A stretch of DNA of 64,000 nt from NCBI GenBank assembly GCA_016794625.1, contig JAEUGY010000097.1, positions 62,001 through 126,000 of the forward strand. The letters run 5' to 3'. This document shows, in pieces, positions 9,608 to 18,394 of this stretch. The stretch comes from Opitutaceae bacterium. GTDB taxonomy: Bacteria; Verrucomicrobiota; Verrucomicrobiia; Opitutales; Opitutaceae. The notes beneath the pieces were generated by a model. That model made no database searches and was not told the DNA's origin. It saw only the letters and a program-made list of their open reading frames with translations. A program made the position numbers and the translations under genes. The first letter of the stretch is position 1; each line of letters opens with the position of its first letter.

Positions 9608-9792
9608 GCTTTGCCCCGTGTGCTCCGCTTCGGGCGCGTGCGCGATCCGGAGTGGGTGCCGATGAGGCGTGAGCCGAAGGAGAGCGAGGCTCGGGCCGGG
9701 GACTCGAACTGCTGACAGAAGACGGCGGGCGCCGGATCCGCGGCGCCGGACGGACCCGGCCGGATGGACGAGGGTGTGGGAGTCAGGTTCAT
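9604..9792 (-). CDS. Possible small protein of 62 residues, coupled at both ends
   Basis: This short frame starts in an ATGA overlap with the stop codon of the FAD oxidoreductase gene and ends in an ATGA overlap with the start of the hydrolase gene. It fills what would otherwise be an odd 181-base gap in a tightly packed operon. The product is rich in Pro, Ser, Arg and Gly, ends in a basic stretch (TRPKRSTRGKA), has one Cys and no membrane segment. No family is recognised. It may be a real small protein or just a device for translational coupling. Confidence 0.35.
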   Translation of the reverse strand: MNLTPTPSSIRPGPSGAADPAPAVFCQQFESPARASLSFGSRLIGTHSGSRTRPKRSTRGKA

Positions 9793-11210
9793 GCGAAAAG
9801 GAATTGTGGCATCGATCCGGGAACCACGAATGGGTTGACCGGATGCGTCTTCATCTTGCCGGGATTGAGCAGACCCTTGGGATCGACCTTGAGTTTGAGG
9901 GCGCGCTGCTGCTCGAAGTCGTTCGCGCGACCCGCCTCGTCAACGTAGCAGGTGTGGGGATTGGCGGTGAAAACACCAATCTCCGTGCAATAGTGGATGA
10001 TTTCCTTCAGACGCTCTTCGCTCTGGAAAACCACGAGCGGAATGCTGCCGATGGACACCCGGTTCATGGCCCCGTTGCGGGGGGCGCCGCGGACGAACTC
10101 CAGATGAAACATCATCTCGCCGGGGAAGCGCTGGTGCAGCAGGCGGATCTGCTCGCGGTAGTTGTCGCCGAATCCGCTTTGAAGATACGTGATGCGTTCA
10201 TCCGCCTTGATCGCCCAGAGTGTGGTGTGGTTCCAGGTGTAGTCCGAGAGCATGGGCGCGCGCCGGGGTTCGTGGTGCGGAATCTGGTGCGACACGGTCA
10301 GCCCCGCCGCCTCCGCCCGCGCCTTGACCTCGGCGGCCTTCGGCGTCGCCACCTCCAGGAACGTCAGATGGTGCTCGGCGGGGTAGAACTTCTTGATGGG
10401 CTTGAAGTACGAGGGAATGGGGTCCTCCAGCACCGTCACGAGCCGCTTGGGAATGAGGGGATCCTCCGCGACCGCCTGGGTGAAATCGAGCAGGGCATCC
10501 CACGAGGTCGAGGCGATGATCATCTGCTCCCATGGCACCGCGGGCGCCAGGCGCAGCTGGAGTTCTACGATGATGCCATTGGTTCCGTACGCGTGGAAGG
10601 CGAGCAGGCTTTCGGCCTCTTCGAGCACGATGATCCGGGGAGATTCCTCCACCGTGAGCAGCTTGATCTGCTTGATGTTGCCGTCATCGCGGAGCCCTCC
10701 CCACGTGATCGAACCAATGCCGCCGGAGCCTCCGCTGATGAAACCGCCCACTGACGCCTTGATCCACGTCGAGGGATAACAGCGCAATTCCCAGCCTTTG
10801 GCGCGCGCGGCGTTTTCGATCGAGCTGAGCCGCGCCCCGGGCTCCGCCGTCACGACTCCGTCGGCGATCGAAACGATCGCATCCAAACCGCTGAGATCGA
10901 GCACCAGACCGCCGTAGAGAGGGATGCACTGGCCGTAGTTGCCGGTGGCCGCGCCGCGGGGCGTGATGGGCACCCCGGCCTTGACCGCGAGCGAGACCAC
11001 GTCGCGCAGCACGTCGAGCGACGAGACCTTGACCACGGCCGACGCCCGCCGCTCCTCCAATCTCCGGCGCAGGACCGGCGAGTACCAGTAGTAGTCTTTC
11101 GAGAGCGTCTCCACTCCGGCGGGATCGGTGATCACATTCTCGGTGCCGGCAACCGCGCTCAGCGCGTCCAGCAAATCAGGCGAGACGGTGACAAATCCAG
11201 GACTGCTCAT
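9789..11210 (-). CDS. FAD-binding (PCMH-type) oxidoreductase
   Basis: This 473-residue flavoenzyme is of the GlcD/vanillyl-alcohol-oxidase superfamily, whose members oxidise hydroxy acids and related alcohols. The FAD domain covers about residues 50-230, with PITPRGAATGNYGQ at the pyrophosphate-binding loop, then VTAEPGARLSSIENAARAKG and a glycine-rich GGFISGGSGGIGS segment. The C-terminal half is the substrate-binding cap and ends with a LNPGKMK motif common to this superfamily. There is no signal peptide. It is the first gene of the minus-strand operon leading to the hydrolase and ABC transporter, so it probably oxidises the imported substrate or its hydrolysis product. Confidence 0.9.
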   Translation of the reverse strand: MSSPGFVTVSPDLLDALSAVAGTENVITDPAGVETLSKDYYWYSPVLRRRLEERRASAVVKVSSLDVLRDVVSLAVKAGVPITPRGAATGNYGQCIPLYGGLVLDLSGLDAIVSIADGVVTAEPGARLSSIENAARAKGWELRCYPSTWIKASVGGFISGGSGGIGSITWGGLRDDGNIKQIKLLTVEESPRIIVLEEAESLLAFHAYGTNGIIVELQLRLAPAVPWEQMIIASTSWDALLDFTQAVAEDPLIPKRLVTVLEDPIPSYFKPIKKFYPAEHHLTFLEVATPKAAEVKARAEAAGLTVSHQIPHHEPRRAPMLSDYTWNHTTLWAIKADERITYLQSGFGDNYREQIRLLHQRFPGEMMFHLEFVRGAPRNGAMNRVSIGSIPLVVFQSEERLKEIIHYCTEIGVFTANPHTCYVDEAGRANDFEQQRALKLKVDPKGLLNPGKMKTHPVNPFVVPGSMPQFLFA

Positions 11211-11304
11211 ACCCCGGGAGAAGCAGCCCCCTTGCCAAGCTGAAGCCGGCGTCGGTCAGAATTTACCTAAAACTGGTACACGACGGTTGACGGCTGGTAT
11301 TTGT

Positions 11305-12240
11305 TCATTTCATGCGATCGAGCGCGGTCCGGGCGGCGCGATGGTTGGGATCGGCCTCGATCGCTCGAGTATAAGCCTCCCGCGCGCCGGCGAGATCGCC
11401 CTCCAGTTCCAGGAGCGTACCGAGGCGGAAATGGGCCTGGGCGCGACTGGTTTCACCGGTCGCGGGAGGGGCGGCGAGGAAACGGCGCAGAGAGGCGATG
11501 CCCCGTTCGCGGTACTGGCCGGACAGGGAGGCGAGACGGCCAAACTGATAGTGCAACTCGCCGTGGTCGGGATGCGAGGTGAGCAGGGGCTCGATGACAG
11601 CAAACGCTTCCGGCCACGCCTTTTCGCTGACATGCAGATTGATCAGGCTCAGTCCGCCCTGGATCGGATCCAGGCGTTGAATTTCCCGCGCCGTGGCGAA
11701 GGCTTTGTCGCGTCCTCCGCCGGCGATGCCGGGTGCCTGCGCGTAGTAGGCCAGCAGGCAGAGCCGGTAGGCCACCACGTCGGGGGCGAGCGACACCGCT
11801 GTTTCGTAGGAGGCGAGGCACTTCTTGGCCCACCCGAGTTTGGACAGCAGACTGGCCTTTTGTGCCGACAGCCCATACGCGTCGCCGAGAGCTTGGTGGG
11901 CGCGGGCGGAGTTGGGTGCGAGCTTGACCGCTTGTTCGAGCAGGGGCACCGCCGTCGCCACCTCGTTGCGGCGCAGCGCCAACGCTCCGCGGTAGTAGGC
12001 GATGTCAGCCTGCCGATCGGACCGGTCGGTTAGTGCGGCGAATGCGGCCTCGGCTTCGGCGAACCGTCGGGCCTCAAAGTGGGCAATCGCGGTTTCCACG
12101 TCACTCGCTGCCCACACGGCGGCAGGCATGAGGAGCACGAGGGTCAACGTGAAGCCGGCGAGACGTCGCGGCAAACCGCTGCGGCCTGAAACAAGAGCCG
12201 GCCGGCGGAAGAGACGGGAGGCTGGGGAAGTTGGTGGCAT
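11305..12240 (-). CDS. Exported tetratricopeptide-repeat protein
   Basis: This 311-residue protein has a signal peptide (basic n-region, LAGFTLTLVLLMPAAVWAAS, cleavage near residue 45) followed by several TPR helices. Examples are AHFEARRFAEAEAAFAAL, IAYYRGALALRRNEVATAVP and the last repeat AREAYTRAIEADPNHRAART. It should act as a periplasmic or envelope scaffold. It starts 30 bases after the stop of the adenosine-deaminase-like gene on the same strand, so the two are probably co-transcribed. Its partner is unknown. Confidence 0.85.
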   Translation of the reverse strand: MPPTSPASRLFRRPALVSGRSGLPRRLAGFTLTLVLLMPAAVWAASDVETAIAHFEARRFAEAEAAFAALTDRSDRQADIAYYRGALALRRNEVATAVPLLEQAVKLAPNSARAHQALGDAYGLSAQKASLLSKLGWAKKCLASYETAVSLAPDVVAYRLCLLAYYAQAPGIAGGGRDKAFATAREIQRLDPIQGGLSLINLHVSEKAWPEAFAVIEPLLTSHPDHGELHYQFGRLASLSGQYRERGIASLRRFLAAPPATGETSRAQAHFRLGTLLELEGDLAGAREAYTRAIEADPNHRAARTALDRMK

Positions 12241-12270
12241 GAGGGAGGGACGGCGGGTTGCGGGGTTGCG

Positions 12271-13698
12271 TTACGGGAACGACAGTCCCCAGGTGCGTCG
12301 GGCGTACCCGTAGGCGACCGGTTTGATCGCGCTCAGTCGCGCCAGCGCTTCGGCGATCGTGCCGGCTTCGTAGCGGGCCACGAAACCCGCGATCCGCCGT
12401 TCGTAGTCTTGAAGCAGTGCAGCCTTCACTTCGGGTTGAGCGAAGCTGTAGGCGAGGGAGTTGCGCCCGAGGGCGACCACCTCGTCCCAGGAAAGATGGA
12501 ACAGGGTCACCGCGGTGAAGTACTCATCGGTCATCGAGCTGTCCCACATGCCGCGGTCGTCCGTGTTCAAACACACCGGGACGCCCGTTCGGAGCAGCTC
12601 GGGAAACGGATGCACGCTCAGGTCCGGAGTGTACTCGAGCAGACGGTTGGAAATGAGGTTTATTTCCACGAGCACACGCCGGCCGTTTTGGAGCAAGAGC
12701 AGGGTCGCCGGATCCTGGAGCAGGTTGACGCCGTGCCCGATGCGGCTCGCACCGAGCAGAAGGGTGTCGCGGATGTGGTGATCGGGCCCGTCCATTTCGC
12801 CGGCATGGATCGACAGAGGCAGCGTGGGAAAACGCCGCCGAAGATCGCGGTAGGTGTTGAGAAAGCGCAGCGGGTAGCCTTTGCCATTCTCCTCGATGCC
12901 GGCCATGTTGAGCCCCACCCAGAGATCGCGGTGGGCGGAGACCCAGGCGTAGGTCTCCGCCAGTGCCTCCTCGGCCTTGGGCGAGAAACGCAGGACCCCT
13001 TCCTGAAAGCGCACCGTCAAACCGGTGGCCACCACGTCCGGTTGGGCCAGACGCCGACGCAGGAGTTCGAGCGCTTGCTCGCGTGTGAGTGGGGCGCCAT
13101 CGAGTTGTTGCAGTCCGTCGACCCCGAACTGCAATTCGAGGTAGCGGAGACCCTCGGCGGCGAACGCCTTGATGTTTTCGGCGAGCAACTCAAAGCGCAC
13201 GTGGGGATTGCGCAGGAGGTCGGCCTGCCGGGGCCAGATGTGTTGGAAAAACTCAACGCGTCCCTCATCCGCCTGATCGAGACGGAACGCATGGCACCAC
13301 GCAGCCTGTTCGGCGGCAGTCAGGGTCGTGATTTCCACGTAGTCGCGGCGCACGTCGGGCGAGAAGTGTTCGTAGGTGACCCGGCGGACCGTGCGAAACC
13401 TCGCCTGCGGAGCGATGGCGTCGGGTGCGCTGTTGAAGCGCAGACGCGTGTAGAACCGGTCGCCGCCGTTGCGCGCCGGATCGCTGAGCACGGCCAGCGT
13501 CCACTCGGGGATATTGGCACCGCCGGAGTGGTTGTGCAGGTCCCCGCCTTTCGGCAGGTCGTACAGCAAGGTATAAAGCTGACGCGGTGTGGCGTCCCTT
13601 TTGAGCTCGTCGAACCGCTGGGAAAAATCCGCCGCTGACAAGGCTGCAACCAGCCCCGTGAGCAGTCCCCATCCAAGAAGTACCCGCAACGCGCGCAT
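12271..13698 (-). CDS. Exported adenosine-deaminase-like metallo-hydrolase
   Basis: This 475-residue amidohydrolase of the adenosine/AMP deaminase fold starts at 13698, which gives a signal peptide (MRALRVLLGWGLLTGLVAA, then LSAAD). Zinc ligands are visible: DLHNHSGG near residue 65, SIHAGEMDG mid-protein, IGHGVNL, and CLNTDDRG near the C-terminus. Members deaminate adenosine, or act as secreted ADGF-like enzymes. The first motif is HNHSGG rather than the usual HxHLxG, so the substrate could differ. It is divergent from adenine deaminase (93 bases apart), which suggests scavenging of external purines. It is longer than classic bacterial Add by over 100 residues. Confidence 0.88.
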   Translation of the reverse strand: MRALRVLLGWGLLTGLVAALSAADFSQRFDELKRDATPRQLYTLLYDLPKGGDLHNHSGGANIPEWTLAVLSDPARNGGDRFYTRLRFNSAPDAIAPQARFRTVRRVTYEHFSPDVRRDYVEITTLTAAEQAAWCHAFRLDQADEGRVEFFQHIWPRQADLLRNPHVRFELLAENIKAFAAEGLRYLELQFGVDGLQQLDGAPLTREQALELLRRRLAQPDVVATGLTVRFQEGVLRFSPKAEEALAETYAWVSAHRDLWVGLNMAGIEENGKGYPLRFLNTYRDLRRRFPTLPLSIHAGEMDGPDHHIRDTLLLGASRIGHGVNLLQDPATLLLLQNGRRVLVEINLISNRLLEYTPDLSVHPFPELLRTGVPVCLNTDDRGMWDSSMTDEYFTAVTLFHLSWDEVVALGRNSLAYSFAQPEVKAALLQDYERRIAGFVARYEAGTIAEALARLSAIKPVAYGYARRTWGLSFP

Positions 13699-13791
13699 GA
13701 AGCCGGAAACAGGGTAAGCGCCCCCACGGCAACCGAAAATCACCCGTGCAGGAAGCTCGCCAGTCAGGCATGAACACTGCTCATTGGTGGC
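13699..13791. promoter_or_regulatory. Divergent promoter region between two deaminase genes
   Basis: This 93-base gap lies between the starts of the exported deaminase (minus) and adenine deaminase (plus) and must carry both promoters. No purine-riboswitch fold or clear -35/-10 pair was recognised in it. Confidence 0.4.
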
Positions 13792-15660
13792 ATGGCTCTG
13801 ACTCGCTTTTCTGTCGCCCCCTTGCACACCCTGACGCGTTCCCTCGCCGCTGTGGCGATGGGTCGCGCTGCGCCGGATCTGGTCATCACCGGTGTCCGCA
13901 TTGCCTCCCCCTACACCGAACGTTTCCACGCCGAGCGGGAGGTTTGGATCAAGGGCGGCCGCATTGCCTGCGTGAAGCCGGCTGGAACGGCGCGCACGCA
14001 ATTTGCGACTGCGTCCACGGCCAAGTCCCGCAGCCCGCGGGCGCGCGCCGGAGCCTCGGGTCCGGTGGTGTATGATGGCCGCGGCGGGCTGCTGGGGCCG
14101 GGATTGGTCGATCCGCACATTCACATTGAGAGCTCGATGATGACGGCCTGTGCCTACGCCGAAGGGGCGCTGCTCAATGGCACCACCACGATCTTTTGCG
14201 ACAGTCATGAAATCGGCAATGTCTGCGATGTCCGCGGAATTGAGTGGATGCTTGCCGATGCCCGGCGGGCGCCCCTTTCGATTTATCTCACGGTGCCCAG
14301 CACGGTGCCCGCGACGTCCGCTGCCTACGAAACGGCGGGCGGCGATTTGACGGCGAAGAAGATCGGTCGGCTCTTCGATAAGTGGCCGGAAGCGGCGTTT
14401 CTCGGTGAAAAGATGGACTTTGTGCAGGTGGCGATGGGCGATGCCCGCAGCCATGCCGTCCTTGGCGAGGCGATTAAACGGGGTTTGCCCATCAGCGGCC
14501 ACATCTACGGCCGCGAATTTGTGGCCGCCGGCGCCGCCAGTGGAATCACGGACACCCATGAATCCATCGATCGCGACATCGCCGACGATTTCCTCGAGAA
14601 CGGGTTGTGGATTTTCTTGCGCGGAGGCCCGCCGACCACCCCCTGGCACTCACTGCCCCTCGCGATCAAGACGGTGACCGAGCTCGGCGCGAATCCGAAA
14701 CGGGTCTGCGTGTGCACCGATGATCGCGATGCGGACGATCTGTTTCTCTTTGGGCTGGACTGGGTCATGCGCGAGGCCGTGCGTGCTGGCGTGCCGCCGA
14801 TCACCGCGTTGAGCATGGCCTCCCTGCATCCCGCGACCCGGTACCACCTTGACCACGAGTTTGGTGGAGTCGCTCCGGCGCGCCGGGCCGACCTCGTGCT
14901 CTTCAACGACGAGCTTGAACCCCAGTGCACCTGGTACGGTGGCGAACTGGTGGTCGAGGATCGCCGGGTCACGCCGCTGCTGGAGAAGAGCCTCGCGCGG
15001 CCCTATCGGTATCCAGCCGCTGCTTACCGGACGGTCAAGCTGCCGCCGGCCAAGGCGATGCGGCTGGTGCCTCCGGCGCCCAAAAAACCGGTGGTGGCCA
15101 ATGTCATCCGCACCGAGCTGCCCGGCATCATCCTCTTTCACGACCGGCTCACGTTGAACCCGGATCCGGCGGGTGGCTGGGCGGGCCTGTTGCCGACCCA
15201 CCAGCTCTGCCACGTCGCGGTCATTGAACGCCATGGCAAGAACGGCCGGGTGGCCCACGGCCTGCTGCGGAATTTCGGCCTGAAGGACGGTGCTGTGGCC
15301 AGCACCGTGGGACACGACGCGCACAACCTGATCGTGGCCGGCAGCAACGAGGCCGACATGCAACTGGCCGTGTCAACGCTGCGACGCCTGCGCGGAGGGG
15401 TGTGCGTGGTCCAGAACGGCAAGGTCCGCGCGCAGGTGGCACTGCCGATCGCCGGACTCATTTCCGACCGACGGGCGAGGGTGGTGGCGGCCGAGACGAC
15501 CGCGCTGAAGAAGGCGTGGTTGGAGATGGGCTGCACGCTGCCCTACATGGGATTCAACCTGATTCCCCTCTCGGTGATTCCCGAAATCCGGATCACGGAC
15601 AAGGGACTCGTGACCGTGCCCGGTATGAAAATCGTGCCGCTGTTCGAGCCCGTGGCCTGA
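13792..15660 (+). CDS. ade: Adenine deaminase
   Basis: This 622-residue enzyme hydrolyses adenine to hypoxanthine and ammonia in purine salvage. The amidohydrolase signature DPHIHIESSMM (about residues 109-119) is diagnostic, followed by DSHEIGNVCDV, GEKMDFVQV, and the metal-binding VCTDDRDADDLF. The C-terminal adenine-deaminase domain shows GLLPTHQLCHVAVIERHG and GLKDGAVASTVGHDAHN. A Ser/Ala-rich insert at about residues 65-90 is unusual. SGHIYG replaces the more common GHAP motif, so it is a divergent member. A second in-frame start at 13858 (MGRAAPDLVI) would remove an Ala/Leu-rich leader of 22 residues and may be the true one. Confidence 0.9.
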   Translation: MALTRFSVAPLHTLTRSLAAVAMGRAAPDLVITGVRIASPYTERFHAEREVWIKGGRIACVKPAGTARTQFATASTAKSRSPRARAGASGPVVYDGRGGLLGPGLVDPHIHIESSMMTACAYAEGALLNGTTTIFCDSHEIGNVCDVRGIEWMLADARRAPLSIYLTVPSTVPATSAAYETAGGDLTAKKIGRLFDKWPEAAFLGEKMDFVQVAMGDARSHAVLGEAIKRGLPISGHIYGREFVAAGAASGITDTHESIDRDIADDFLENGLWIFLRGGPPTTPWHSLPLAIKTVTELGANPKRVCVCTDDRDADDLFLFGLDWVMREAVRAGVPPITALSMASLHPATRYHLDHEFGGVAPARRADLVLFNDELEPQCTWYGGELVVEDRRVTPLLEKSLARPYRYPAAAYRTVKLPPAKAMRLVPPAPKKPVVANVIRTELPGIILFHDRLTLNPDPAGGWAGLLPTHQLCHVAVIERHGKNGRVAHGLLRNFGLKDGAVASTVGHDAHNLIVAGSNEADMQLAVSTLRRLRGGVCVVQNGKVRAQVALPIAGLISDRRARVVAAETTALKKAWLEMGCTLPYMGFNLIPLSVIPEIRITDKGLVTVPGMKIVPLFEPVA

Positions 15661-15697
15661 GCGAAATCCAGCCGGTCCGTGGCCGCCGCGCTGGACG

Positions 15698-16864
15698 TCA
15701 GATGACGCCCAGCCCCTTGAGCACCGAGAGCATGATGGCGGCGGCCATGACCGAGCCGATCTGGCCTCCGGTGTTCGCTCCCATGGCGTGCATGAGGAGG
15801 AAGTTCTGTTTGTTCCAACGCTGCCCCTCTGCCTGCACCAGACGCGCCGCCATGGGGTAGGCCGAGATGCCGGCCGCACCCACCAGCGGGTTCACCTTGC
15901 CGCCCGACAGCACATACCAGAGTTTGCCCAAGAGGACGCCGCCGGCGGTGTCGACCACGATGGCGAGCAAGCCGAGCCCGAAGACCATCAACGTCTCCGT
16001 TTTGAGGAAGTCAGGACCGTTCATGGTGCCGCCGATCGCAAGACCGAGGAAGAGCGTGGAGATGTTGGCGATCTCGTTCTCGCTGGCCTTGGTCAGGCGG
16101 GTGACCACGCCGGTTTCCTTCATGAAGTTGCCCAACATGATCATGCCCATCAAGGGCAGGCCCTTGGGAGCAATGATGCCGGTGATGATGGTTACGACGA
16201 TGGGAAAGGCGATGCGTGCCGCGGGGGAGACCGTGCCTTTGACGCTCGGCATTGGGGTGGCCCGCTCCTTTTTTGTCGTGAGCAACCGCATGATCGGCGG
16301 CTGGAGGATGGGGACCAGCGCCATGTAGGAATACGCCGCGACGGCGAGGGCGCCGACCATGGCCGTGGGGATTTTCTCCAGCCCGGCGAACAGATTAGCG
16401 ACGTAAATCACGGTCGGACCGTCGCAGGCCCCGATCATGGCCACGGAGACCGCCTCCTCCTTGGTGAAACCCAGCGCCAGGGCGACGATCAAGGTCAGGA
16501 AAATCCCCAGTTGTCCCGCCGCCCCGAAAAGCAGCAATTTCGGATTCGCCAGCAACGGGGTGAAGTCGGTCATCGAGCCGATGCCGACGAAGATCAGCAG
16601 TGGGAAGAGTTCATTGCCGATACCGAAGTCGTAGAGCGTGCGAAGCACGCCATCGGCGTCCATCACATCACTCAGCGGCAGATTGGCCAGCAGACAGCCG
16701 AAGCCAATGGGCAGCAGCAGCAACGGCTCCACCCCTTTGGCGATGGCGAGGTAGAACATGGTCGCGGCGATCGCGATCATGATGAGATTGGGCCCGCCCG
16801 CGCTGGCCAGGTGACGGGCGCCTTCCGCGAGGGCGGAGAGGCCGGAAAGGAGAGCGTCGACCAT
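15698..16864 (-). CDS. Sodium-pumping decarboxylase beta subunit (OadB/GcdB/MmdB family)
   Basis: This 388-residue membrane protein couples decarboxylation of a carboxybiotin intermediate to sodium export. Family hallmarks are GIGSMTDFTPLLANP, the conserved acidic site in IGACDGPTVIYVANL, GGTMNGPDFLK, and the C-terminal GAAGISAYPMAARLVQ and LMHAMGANTGGQIGS. About ten transmembrane segments are evident, and length is near the family norm. It is the last gene of a minus-strand operon with two gamma-like small proteins. The carboxyltransferase and biotin-carrier genes are not in the window, so the substrate (oxaloacetate, methylmalonyl-CoA or glutaconyl-CoA) cannot be assigned. Confidence 0.93.
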   Translation of the reverse strand: MVDALLSGLSALAEGARHLASAGGPNLIMIAIAATMFYLAIAKGVEPLLLLPIGFGCLLANLPLSDVMDADGVLRTLYDFGIGNELFPLLIFVGIGSMTDFTPLLANPKLLLFGAAGQLGIFLTLIVALALGFTKEEAVSVAMIGACDGPTVIYVANLFAGLEKIPTAMVGALAVAAYSYMALVPILQPPIMRLLTTKKERATPMPSVKGTVSPAARIAFPIVVTIITGIIAPKGLPLMGMIMLGNFMKETGVVTRLTKASENEIANISTLFLGLAIGGTMNGPDFLKTETLMVFGLGLLAIVVDTAGGVLLGKLWYVLSGGKVNPLVGAAGISAYPMAARLVQAEGQRWNKQNFLLMHAMGANTGGQIGSVMAAAIMLSVLKGLGVI

Positions 16865-16876
16865 GGGAAGGGAGCG

Positions 16877-17020
16877 TCAGGGCTTCGGAGCGCGGACCGC
16901 GGGACGGGCTGGCAGGAGCCGGGTCAGCCCGCGGATGAGCAACGTCAGCAGATAGAGGGTGAGCAACGTGCCGCCCATGCCCACGACCAGCATGGTGGCG
17001 CCAAACGTAAAGGTGGACAT
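16877..17020 (-). CDS. Small membrane protein of 47 residues, OadG-like
   Basis: The start at 17020 gives MSTFTFGATMLVVGMGGTLL, one transmembrane helix, then a short basic tail LLPARPAVRAPKP. The gene lies 12 bases before the beta-subunit gene and 16 bases after the TerC stop. The F-x-G-x-x-M-x-V-V-G-M-G helix is typical of the short gamma subunit (OadG) of sodium-pumping decarboxylases, which anchors the complex. The frame extends upstream to 17161, but that part overlaps TerC out of frame and has no membrane or domain pattern. Confidence 0.7.
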   Translation of the reverse strand: MSTFTFGATMLVVGMGGTLLTLYLLTLLIRGLTRLLPARPAVRAPKP

Positions 17021-17036
17021 AAACAGAACGGGAGGT

Positions 17037-18002
17037 TCAGGACGACGGTCCGTTTTCGGGGAATTGCCGGCGATGCCAGATCGAGAGCAAAATGGAACAG
17101 GCGAGCACGGCGCCGATGACGAGGAGCGAGACGTAGGTGTGAGCCTTGAACCAATGTTCAATCGGCGTGTAGATGCCGGCGATCATCTTGGCCCCGATGA
17201 AGAACAGGATCAGTCCGACGCCGTGTTTGAGGAACTTGAAGAGCCCCATGATCCCGCGAATGGCAAAGAACAGGGAGTTCAGTCCGAGCACGGCAAATAC
17301 GTTGGACGTGATGACGACAAACGGGTCCTGACTGATCCCCATGATGGCCGGGATCGAGTCGAGGGCGAAGAGGATGTCGGTGCTGCCGATGACGAGGAAG
17401 ACAAGGAACAGCGGGGTGATGTGCAGTTTCCCTTCGTGCCGGATGGTCAGCCGTCGGGAGTCGGGCACGTCCCGGTGCAGCGGAAACAATTTGGTGGCGA
17501 TCCGGTAGAGCACGTTGTTTTCCGGATGGACCTGTTCGTCCTCCTCCGTGGCCACCATTTTCCAGGCGGTCCAGACCAGCAGTGCTCCAAAAACATAGAG
17601 CAGGGCGTGGAAGCGCTCCACCAAGGCGATGCCGAAAAGGATGAAAAGGATGCGCAGGAAGATCGACAGGAAGATGCCGAGCTTGATCAATTTTGGTTGG
17701 GCCGCCTCGTGCACACCCATCATGGAAAAGATGAGGATGAAGACGAACAGGTTGTCGACCGACAGCGAGTACTCGGTCAGGTAGCCTGTGACATAGAGTG
17801 CGGCGAGTTCGTGTCCCTCCGGATGAAACCAGTAGATCCCCACGCCGTAGAGCAGGGCGAGGGACACCCAGACGGCAGTCCAGCCCAAGGCGGACCGCAC
17901 CCCGACCTGCGAATGCCGGTGCGTGATGACGAAGAGGTCGAGCGCCGACACCCCCACCGACAGGGCGATGAAGACGATCCAAAGGACTTGCGTGGCGGTC
18001 AT
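17037..18002 (-). CDS. TerC/Alx-family membrane protein
   Basis: This 321-residue integral membrane protein has eight or more helices. The two family signatures with buried acidic residues are present: EYSLSVDNLFVF in the first half and GSTDILFALDSIPAI in the second. TerC/Alx proteins are linked to metal-ion (manganese, calcium) export and tellurium resistance. The start at 18002 (MTATQVLWIVFIALS) follows directly after the stop of the upstream small gene at 18011. Its place between two decarboxylase gamma-like genes is unusual and suggests a role in ion balance with the sodium pump, but this is inference. Confidence 0.9.
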   Translation of the reverse strand: MTATQVLWIVFIALSVGVSALDLFVITHRHSQVGVRSALGWTAVWVSLALLYGVGIYWFHPEGHELAALYVTGYLTEYSLSVDNLFVFILIFSMMGVHEAAQPKLIKLGIFLSIFLRILFILFGIALVERFHALLYVFGALLVWTAWKMVATEEDEQVHPENNVLYRIATKLFPLHRDVPDSRRLTIRHEGKLHITPLFLVFLVIGSTDILFALDSIPAIMGISQDPFVVITSNVFAVLGLNSLFFAIRGIMGLFKFLKHGVGLILFFIGAKMIAGIYTPIEHWFKAHTYVSLLVIGAVLACSILLSIWHRRQFPENGPSS

Positions 18003-18010
18003 GGTGAGAA

Positions 18011-18394
18011 CTAGCGAACCTGGTGAGATTGGAAGACCTGCCGACGTCCCTCCAGGGACCATCCCGCGTCGTGTGCGGTTTGCGCCACCGCCACGATGCG
18101 ATAGGGCTGATCCGCCATGGCGGTATGGACGGCGGCGGCGATGACGGCGCGGAGCGTGGAGTCAATCGCCTCCGGGGCGGCGGACGTCGCCGGCGACGGG
18201 TGCTCCGCGGTGGCGGTAGGCCGGGCCGTGAGGCGCTCGCGCAGATCCTGCACCTCCGCGCGCAGGTCGGCGATGGCCTTGGCGACGAAGATCAGCAGCC
18301 CGACCGCAATCAGCAGCAGGGCAGTGGAGACACTGAGGGTTGGCGTGGGGGCCGGAGAGGCCGTCACGGCCAGTAAGGCGAGGAATAAACTCAT
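18011..18394 (-). CDS. OadG-like membrane protein with C-terminal tail domain
   Basis: This 127-residue protein has an N-terminal membrane helix (about residues 20-42), a short coiled coil (LRAEVQDLRERL), a Pro/Ala/Thr linker and a conserved-looking C-terminal segment AVIAAAVHTAMADQPYRIV ending with WSLEGRRQVFQSHQVR. That order (helix, linker, AIAAAVH, GRxxxFxSH) matches gamma-type subunits of sodium-pumping decarboxylases in other phyla, as recalled from the family. Its start overlaps the stop codon of the 87-residue gene upstream (ATGA at 18391-18394). The assignment rests on pattern and on the beta subunit in the same operon. Confidence 0.6.
   Translation of the reverse strand: MSLFLALLAVTASPAPTPTLSVSTALLLIAVGLLIFVAKAIADLRAEVQDLRERLTARPTATAEHPSPATSAAPEAIDSTLRAVIAAAVHTAMADQPYRIVAVAQTAHDAGWSLEGRRQVFQSHQVR

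Noticed and set aside
15788..17119. 443-codon plus-strand open frame rich in Asp/His/Gln opposite the sodium-pump genes
   Set aside because: The composition is that of a membrane protein read backwards. The minus-strand genes are certain.
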